From the NCBI GenBank assembly GCA_016764015.1, contig JAESSR010000295.1:1-12912 (forward strand): DNA of 12,912 nt, in the 5' to 3' direction. A program made the position numbers and the translations under genes. Shown here in pieces: positions 7,453-12,912 of this stretch. This stretch comes from Phycisphaerales bacterium (GTDB taxonomy: Bacteria; Planctomycetota; Phycisphaerae; Phycisphaerales; UBA1924). Under the pieces are notes generated by a model. It was not told the origin of the DNA. It did not search any database and saw only the letters and a program-made list of their open reading frames with translations. How positions within the stretch are numbered: position 1 is the first letter of the stretch; each line of letters begins with the position of its first letter.

Positions 7453-7458
7453 GAGGAG
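7453..7458 (+). promoter_or_regulatory. Ribosome binding site deciding the ABC exporter start
   Basis: GAGGAG lies 6 nt before ATG 7465. The in-frame GTG at 7444 would add seven residues, and this site falls inside that extension, so the ATG is preferred. Confidence 0.8.
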
Positions 7459-7464
7459 TCTTGT

Positions 7465-9453
7465 ATGAGCAGGGATGGAGAATCGCAATTTGGCGAGTCT
7501 TCCACGAATGGTTCGATCTTTGGACTGCTCCGCGCTCATTCTGGACGGATGTGCATTGTCATTGTTCTGCTCATCGCCCTTGCGCTGACAGACCTTGCCC
7601 CACCATTAGCAATCAAGCTGTTGATCGATGATGTGTTTCAAGAGTCTGACTTATCTGATTCATTCGGTGGGCAATGGAAGCTGCTCGGGGTGATTCTCAT
7701 CGGGCTTTTTCTGAGCTACATCACCCGCAATGTGCTGTTTTATTCGAGTCGAATGCTCTCGCTGCAAACGAGTGAAGATGTCTGTTTTTCCCTTCGCAAG
7801 CAACTTTTCGATCATCTCCAGCAGTTGAGCCTACGGTTTTATCGCTCAAACCAACCCGGGCGTGTGGTCGCGCGAGTGATGGATGATACTTATAAAATAC
7901 AGACCTTTATCCAGGACAAGTTCCCCTTGTTGCTGTTGAACTTTCTCAAGTTTCAAATTCTGATCGTGGTGATCAGCGTGATGAACATCAAGCTGGCGCT
8001 CGCTGCGATTATTATTTTGCCATTGCAGTTTATGACCTACCGTGTTTTTCGGGCTCCGATCAAGATGAGCCACACGCAGGCCCAAGAGACGCTTTCACTC
8101 GCGTATGGGAGTGTGGTGGAAAAGTTCTTGGGGATCGAGGTTGTCAAGGGATTCTCCGCAGAGGCACGCGAAAGCGCTACCTTCCATCAAGCGATCGATG
8201 AGACCCGCAAGAGCCAGATTAAATCACAACGCTTGCACTTTGCTCAGAAGGTCGCGGCGGATTTACTCGTCGGGCTGGGCACTATTTTGCTCCTTGCTTA
8301 TGGCGCCTTCGAGGTGATCAAGGGGAACATGAAGGGTGGCGAGTTCATGATGTTCTTCGGGTATGTCATGATGCTGTACCCTTCGGTCCTTGAAATCATC
8401 AGCGGGGTCGGGCACTCGACCAAAGCGGCGGCAAGTGTCGGACGGGTCTTTGACATGCTCGATGAACCCATCCATGACGAGGGCGTGCTGGCAAGTCGTA
8501 GCGTTGGAGCCGACTCGGAGCCACTCGAAGGGACGATTTCCTTTGAGCATGTTGAGTTTGTCTTTGATGACTCGACGGTTGTGCTCGAAGACATCAGCTT
8601 TACAATCAAGGCCGGCGAACGCGTGGCAATTACAGGCCCGAGTGGTTCGGGCAAGAGCACGACGATCAACTTAATCCCTCGGTTTATCGCACCGAGTTCT
8701 GGCACGATCCGTATCGGCGGGCAGGACACATCCAAGCTCCCTTTGGCAACTATTCGCGCCTCGGTCGGGATCGCTTTCCAAGAAGTGTTCCTATTCAATG
8801 CGACGATCTACGAAAACCTGCGGTATGCGAGCCCGAATGCCAAACGCGAGGAGGTGGAAGCAGTTTGTCGTTTGACAGGAGCCGACACCGTGATTTCTGC
8901 GTTGCCTAAGGGATATGAAACGAAGCTCGCCGATTATGGTGTCGAGCTCTCGCGTGGCGAAAAACAACGGATCACACTGGCAAGGGCCCTGCTCAAGGAC
9001 GCACCGATCCTGATCTTTGACGAAGCAACCGCTTCGATTGATCGTGAATCATCTCATCAGATTATGAAAACGATTGCTTCGAGCATGAGCGACCGGACAA
9101 TTCTGATGGTGACGCACGAGGCATACCTGCTCGATATGGTCGATCGGGTGATCTGTATCCGCGATGGGCGGGTCTGCTTCAATGGCCCCCCAGAGGAGTA
9201 CATGGAGCGTGAGTTTGGAGGCTCGGTTGTCAGTTCCTCTGATCATAACTCGACTCAGACGCATCAGCCCCATACTGAACTGGCGTCTGGAGAAAGCTCC
9301 GATGAGATCGGTGATGAAAACTCAACGAGTGATTCCCCTCCAGCGACGACAACAGGGTATATTGAACCGCACACGGAGCATGGCGATGGGGCAAATGCTC
9401 GGGATATGATTGATCACGAGCAAGGCTTATCAAATCCAAGCCAAGGCGATTAG
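7465..9453 (+). CDS. MsbA-like ABC exporter, fused membrane and ATPase domains, with acidic C-terminal tail
   Basis: This 662-residue inner-membrane half-transporter should work as a homodimer that exports a lipid, peptide or similar substrate by ATP hydrolysis. Membrane segments fall at about 30-53, 72-93, 153-172, 177-190, 265-283 and 293-312. The ATPase domain follows: Walker A G-P-S-G-S-G-K-S (391-398), Q-loop Q439, signature L-S-R-G-E (495-499; the consensus is L-S-G-G-Q), Walker B I-L-I-F-D with catalytic E520, D-loop S-I-D and switch H551. All catalytic residues are present, so it should be active. Residues about 586-662 form a hydrophilic, low-complexity tail rich in S, T, D, E and H, not usual for the family. 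There is no peptidase C39 domain. A structured leader precedes it and the secretin gene follows after 17 nt, so the two are probably co-transcribed. The substrate is unknown. Confidence 0.92.
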   Translation: MSRDGESQFGESSTNGSIFGLLRAHSGRMCIVIVLLIALALTDLAPPLAIKLLIDDVFQESDLSDSFGGQWKLLGVILIGLFLSYITRNVLFYSSRMLSLQTSEDVCFSLRKQLFDHLQQLSLRFYRSNQPGRVVARVMDDTYKIQTFIQDKFPLLLLNFLKFQILIVVISVMNIKLALAAIIILPLQFMTYRVFRAPIKMSHTQAQETLSLAYGSVVEKFLGIEVVKGFSAEARESATFHQAIDETRKSQIKSQRLHFAQKVAADLLVGLGTILLLAYGAFEVIKGNMKGGEFMMFFGYVMMLYPSVLEIISGVGHSTKAAASVGRVFDMLDEPIHDEGVLASRSVGADSEPLEGTISFEHVEFVFDDSTVVLEDISFTIKAGERVAITGPSGSGKSTTINLIPRFIAPSSGTIRIGGQDTSKLPLATIRASVGIAFQEVFLFNATIYENLRYASPNAKREEVEAVCRLTGADTVISALPKGYETKLADYGVELSRGEKQRITLARALLKDAPILIFDEATASIDRESSHQIMKTIASSMSDRTILMVTHEAYLLDMVDRVICIRDGRVCFNGPPEEYMEREFGGSVVSSSDHNSTQTHQPHTELASGESSDEIGDENSTSDSPPATTTGYIEPHTEHGDGANARDMIDHEQGLSNPSQGD

Positions 9454-9470
9454 ACGAAAGAAGATGAGCA

Positions 9471-12299
9471 ATGAACAACGGGGAATCACGATGGCAGACC
9501 AAGAGAGAGAAAACTTGGAATGGGCTGCAACGCACTCGCTTCACCAGCCGAGCGCAAGTTTTTCTGCTTCCATTTTCGATAGTGGCTCTGATTGGATCGC
9601 TCTGGGTTGCTGGATGTGCTCAGAGTCAGGAGCAGACACGAGTAATCGAACTTGAAAGCCCACGGACTTCGGGGGGGCTTGTTGTCACCGATGGGCGGAA
9701 AGACGGGCTCGATCGCATCGCTCGAATCCTTGAAAACTATGACTCGCCTGCGATCTCGGCGGGTGTACTCTCATCGATTCAAGATCGGATTGCACACAAT
9801 GAGTTCGCATCGATCACAAAGAGCATACAAGCAGCATCGCCACAGATCAGTGCTATCAAGGATCTGCTTGAGCCGATCACACTCCCTGCGCAATCAGGGC
9901 GATTGATTTCGCTTGGAAGGATGAGCGTCATCGAGATCAATGATCTGATTACTTCGATGAGTTTACGGTTTCAGACTGAACATTCATATCTGAACGCAGA
10001 CCCTCAACAACTCAACGCTTTGGGCGCCCCGCCAGCGGGCGTTTCATCTCGAAAAATGCTTGTTCGCAACACCGTAGATGGTGGAACTTCCTATCTGCGG
10101 CTGGGATTTGCGAGTTATGTTTCTCAGCTGCCTCAGCTTTGGGTGCAGGGTGTGGTCGTTGCTCAAGACGGTTCTGCGAGCGTGAATCCATTGCTCGATG
10201 GTATCCAAACGCAGGTTGATACTGCGCTCGAGCAGATGAAGCAGATGCGTTCGGGGTTGGCTCAAGGCGATCTCGATCGCAAGGTTATCCAGTTGAGCTA
10301 TGTCAACACCAAAGGGGCACTGAGCGCACTCAAAGGGCTTGGTATCAACACCACGCCAGCGATCGAAGGGCTCGGAGCAACCCTTGAGTTTGCTCAACTT
10401 CCGATGGTGACCGTGATGCCTTCTCCAACCGATGAACAGATTGGACTCGTATCCACTGAATCCGGTGGTGCTGGATCGTTCGGCCAAACAACGACACCGT
10501 CCAAGGCTGGGGCACTCAACCCAGAGGTGTACGCCGGGCCGACCTCACAGTTGATGGTGCTTTTTCACCCTGCACATCCAGAACAGTTCAGCTTGGTTCG
10601 TTCGATACTCGATGAGTACATTGATCGACCAGCACGCCAAGTGTTTATCGAGGGCATGGTGCTCGAGATCAGCGAGAGTGGGCTTGATGAGCTTGGGATC
10701 GAATGGTCGTTCAAGGAAGGCTCGATTGATTTCTTGCTTGGTTCGCTCGACCCAACAGGCATCACAGATACGGTGACCTTTTCGAGTTTAGACTCGCGCG
10801 ATGTCGTCCGAGACTGGGGAACCACGATCCGAGCGCTTGTTCGCGATGGGAAGGCTGAGATTCTTTCTCGCCCGAGTATCTTGACGATGAACAACCGTCA
10901 GGCAACCATCCGTGTTGGCGAGGATATCCCGATCGCGACAAGCCAAGAGGGCGTGCTCAACAACTCGAACAAGGTCGCGTTTAACTTCAAATACATCCCC
11001 ACCGGTATCCTGCTCAATATCCGCCCGCGGATCACTGAGTCTGGCGATGAGGTGAGCATGCTGATTGATACGGTAGTCTCTGCTCAAGTCCCCGGCAGAG
11101 ACCTTGAGATCCGTTCGATTGATGGTGATCTGCTCGCATCGGCTCCGACGATTTCGACTCGTCGTGTGCAGACCTACGCACGGATCGACAACAACACGCC
11201 GTTTATCATTGGTGGATTGGTGAGCCGAGATCGGTCTGTCACGCAAGACAAAGTACCGTTCCTTGGCGACCTGCCTTTGATCGGGCCGGCATTTCGATCG
11301 AAGCGCGTAGATACCCAGAAGCGTGAAGTCATTATTGTGCTCACTCCGTATGTGCTCCCCGATGAGCATGCGATCACACGCACGCTGCCCAAGGATGATG
11401 AACTTTTCGACAGCACCGGCAACAAGCTCTTCCGCGATGCATTCCGGATTCATGCTGAGGATGTGTTTGATCTCCGATTCTTGGCTGAGAACAAACGGCT
11501 GATGATCTACCGGGAGCTTGCAAAGGATCTGATCGCGAGCAACTTCAAGCTGGCATACACAGCGCCGTTTAATGAGTTTGCAGAGGACACGATCCCAGGC
11601 GAAGAGATCCTGATTGAGCGGATGATCTATGAGGTCATCAAACGCACCCAAGTGGATAATCGTGTGAATCCCGGACGAATCATCTACTTCGAGGCGAAGG
11701 AATATGAAGGGTACAATGTCCGATTCCTTGATTATGCCTTGACCAGACTTGGTGACGGCTTAACGCCTGAGAGTTTCTTTGAACGCAATACGGGCAAAGC
11801 GATCGCGATAACATACACCTACTCGCGTGAATCGCTGGCTCAGCAAGACCTTGCCAGCGAGCCGATCCCAGATATTGCGTTGGTTGATTGTCCTGATCGG
11901 GACACCTGGCAACAACTGCTCTGGGATATGAACCAACCAAGTTCTGATGGAATCGATCGATATACGATTTTGATCCATCAGCCGAAGGATATTGTGCGTC
12001 TTCAGCGAGCGTTGATGCTCAAAAAAATCATCCAACTCAACGGCGGGGATGAGTCACTCTCACTGAAACATTTCTCGACAGGCAAGATTCTTCATGTGCC
12101 TGAGATGGGCGAAGAGAAGGTTTCTGTGATCGACGCAGATGTCGCCAAATACTTCTTCCATACCGAGCTCTACTACGCAGCGATTATAAAGCGGATTGAG
12201 GAGACCCTCAAGGCGTTTGATCAGGCTCTCGAAGACCCTGCCATCCAGATGTATCTTGGTTCCAAGCATGATTCGCTCCGATCATCGGGGGGGCGGTAG
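9471..12299 (+). CDS. Lipoprotein secretin (type II/III secretion family) with long C-terminal extension
   Basis: This 942-residue protein is predicted to form a multimeric channel in the outer membrane. A hydrophobic segment (30-48) ends in lipobox V-A-G-C with C49, so it is probably lipidated; about 29 residues precede that segment, longer than usual. Residues 50-360 hold poorly conserved periplasmic domains, with a ring-like N domain at about 272-310 and another at about 358-400 ending in Q-V-F-I-E-G-M-V-L-E-I. The secretin core spans about 400-630: I-L-S-R-P-S-I (464-470), V-G-E-D-I-P-I (482-488) and the signature V-P-F-L-G-D-L-P-L-I-G (595-605) ending in V-L-T-P-Y-V-L (623-629). Residues 635-942 resemble nothing I know. 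The start has only a weak purine-rich site. No other secretion genes (ATPase GspE, pilotin) are visible. G7 runs occur at 9671-9677 and 12287-12293. Confidence 0.88.
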   Translation: MNNGESRWQTKREKTWNGLQRTRFTSRAQVFLLPFSIVALIGSLWVAGCAQSQEQTRVIELESPRTSGGLVVTDGRKDGLDRIARILENYDSPAISAGVLSSIQDRIAHNEFASITKSIQAASPQISAIKDLLEPITLPAQSGRLISLGRMSVIEINDLITSMSLRFQTEHSYLNADPQQLNALGAPPAGVSSRKMLVRNTVDGGTSYLRLGFASYVSQLPQLWVQGVVVAQDGSASVNPLLDGIQTQVDTALEQMKQMRSGLAQGDLDRKVIQLSYVNTKGALSALKGLGINTTPAIEGLGATLEFAQLPMVTVMPSPTDEQIGLVSTESGGAGSFGQTTTPSKAGALNPEVYAGPTSQLMVLFHPAHPEQFSLVRSILDEYIDRPARQVFIEGMVLEISESGLDELGIEWSFKEGSIDFLLGSLDPTGITDTVTFSSLDSRDVVRDWGTTIRALVRDGKAEILSRPSILTMNNRQATIRVGEDIPIATSQEGVLNNSNKVAFNFKYIPTGILLNIRPRITESGDEVSMLIDTVVSAQVPGRDLEIRSIDGDLLASAPTISTRRVQTYARIDNNTPFIIGGLVSRDRSVTQDKVPFLGDLPLIGPAFRSKRVDTQKREVIIVLTPYVLPDEHAITRTLPKDDELFDSTGNKLFRDAFRIHAEDVFDLRFLAENKRLMIYRELAKDLIASNFKLAYTAPFNEFAEDTIPGEEILIERMIYEVIKRTQVDNRVNPGRIIYFEAKEYEGYNVRFLDYALTRLGDGLTPESFFERNTGKAIAITYTYSRESLAQQDLASEPIPDIALVDCPDRDTWQQLLWDMNQPSSDGIDRYTILIHQPKDIVRLQRALMLKKIIQLNGGDESLSLKHFSTGKILHVPEMGEEKVSVIDADVAKYFFHTELYYAAIIKRIEETLKAFDQALEDPAIQMYLGSKHDSLRSSGGR

Positions 12300-12506
12300 T
12301 TCATTCCCAAAGAGCTACTAACTTACACTGATAGCCCGAGCCGTGGAATTGCTGATAAAATGGTTGGTTTTGGAGCATGCTCTGGCGGCAGCGGTTTGAC
12401 ACTTTCAACCCCTGAGCGAATAATCATCTGTATGAGCAGCAGGATCGCCTTTGAACCTAGTGCCATGTTTTTCGTGCTCAATGCAACACACGCGGGGAAG
12501 TGATTT

Positions 12507-12912
12507 ATGATTCAGAGCAACTCTCGGGCCGACGCATCCCCACTCCAACGGGTGATCGCGGCGGATATGCCAATCCAGATATCACGGTACCCGGTGAAGG
12601 AACTCTTAGAATCATTTCGCAAGCTCAGCCAGAGTGAGCCCGATGTCAAACTGGTTCTCAGTGGGCGTCGGTGTGCTGACGAAATTTATAGCGTTTGGAA
12701 CTTTATCGATCAACATGATCTGACTGATCGAGTCGAGTTCCTCCCCTACTACGAGCGGTGCGAATCATTCCCGGTGAAGAAGATCGATTGCGATCTGTGG
12801 ATTCCTCGAAGCACACCCGCATCGTTGATTACGCCAGAATACCTGCTGAGCCGACTAGAGAATAAAGAGGATACGAATCGCAAATATGCGATGTTCTTTA
12901 CATCTTTTCACC
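12507..12912 (+). CDS. Unrecognised protein, N-terminal part (partial; weak glycosyltransferase-like resemblance)
   Basis: The frame is open from ATG 12507 to the window edge (135 codons). GGGGAAG at 12494-12500 serves as a plausible ribosome binding site, and TGA at 12501 in the same frame excludes a longer start. Residues 45-80 (P-D-V-K-L-V-L-S-G, then D-R-V-E-F-L) resemble the Rossmann-like strand-helix-strand of GT-B (GT4) glycosyltransferases. Here that segment comes near the N-terminus, where a GT4 enzyme would still have its acceptor domain. It may be an isolated nucleotide-sugar-binding half or a chance likeness. No signal peptide or membrane segment is seen. It starts 207 nt after the secretin stop, so co-transcription is possible but unproven. 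Confidence 0.65.
   Translation, partial: MIQSNSRADASPLQRVIAADMPIQISRYPVKELLESFRKLSQSEPDVKLVLSGRRCADEIYSVWNFIDQHDLTDRVEFLPYYERCESFPVKKIDCDLWIPRSTPASLITPEYLLSRLENKEDTNRKYAMFFTSFH

Noticed and set aside
10788..11651. 287-residue minus-strand reading frame inside the secretin gene
   Set aside because: It lies wholly opposite the most conserved secretin core and has no recognisable motif; it is a shadow of codon bias.
12300..12503. In-frame open stretch after the secretin stop, including a 47-residue ORF from ATG 12360
   Set aside because: No Shine-Dalgarno before 12360 and no family motif; 67 open codons can occur by chance. Read-through of the TAG is not supported by anything visible.
1..12912. 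CRISPR array, tRNA/rRNA genes, prophage or insertion sequence
   Set aside because: No regularly spaced repeats, no tRNA-like cloverleaf and no transposase, integrase or phage protein was seen on either strand.

Overview
The window looks like a chromosomal segment from a Planctomycetota bacterium, most likely of the Phycisphaerae type. The clearest clue is the C-terminus of the large secreted protein at 4376-7168. It ends in paired EF-hand-like loops flanked by cysteines, the 'GC-type' dockerin-like anchor typical of exported proteins in that group. The moderate GC content and the mix of housekeeping genes with large exported proteins and a lipoprotein secretin agree with this. The assignment is inferred from family resemblance, not from a marker gene.

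Layout. At the left edge is the 3' end of elongation factor G (1-165) with a strong terminator (212-247). Next is a short-LID adenylate kinase-type nucleoside monophosphate kinase (399-1019). Between it and the convergent gene is an 87-bp composite inverted repeat (1038-1124); each arm is itself a terminator-like hairpin. A secreted transglutaminase-fold protein lies on the minus strand (1154-2464) and is divergent from class II fumarase fumC (2607-4073). A 302-bp gap leads to a 930-residue exported protein (4376-7168) with a kexin-like S8 domain, a P domain and the dockerin-like anchor, followed by a good terminator (7198-7226). A structured leader precedes a two-gene unit: an MsbA-like ABC exporter (7465-9453) and, 17 nt later, a lipoprotein secretin with a roughly 300-residue C-terminal extension (9471-12299). 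The window ends inside an unrecognised gene starting at 12507.

How the genes relate. The left part (fusA, adk, fumC) is core translation, nucleotide and TCA-cycle metabolism. The right part concerns the cell envelope: a fused-half ABC exporter and an outer-membrane secretin look co-transcribed, which suggests a joint export role.

The main things to look at are: two apparent pseudo-enzymes (the kexin-like protein has lost its Asp/His/Ser and oxyanion Asn, and the transglutaminase-like protein has Lys where the catalytic Cys should be); the ABC-secretin pair with its unexplained extensions; and the hairpin-in-hairpin repeat. Motif alignments were made by eye.
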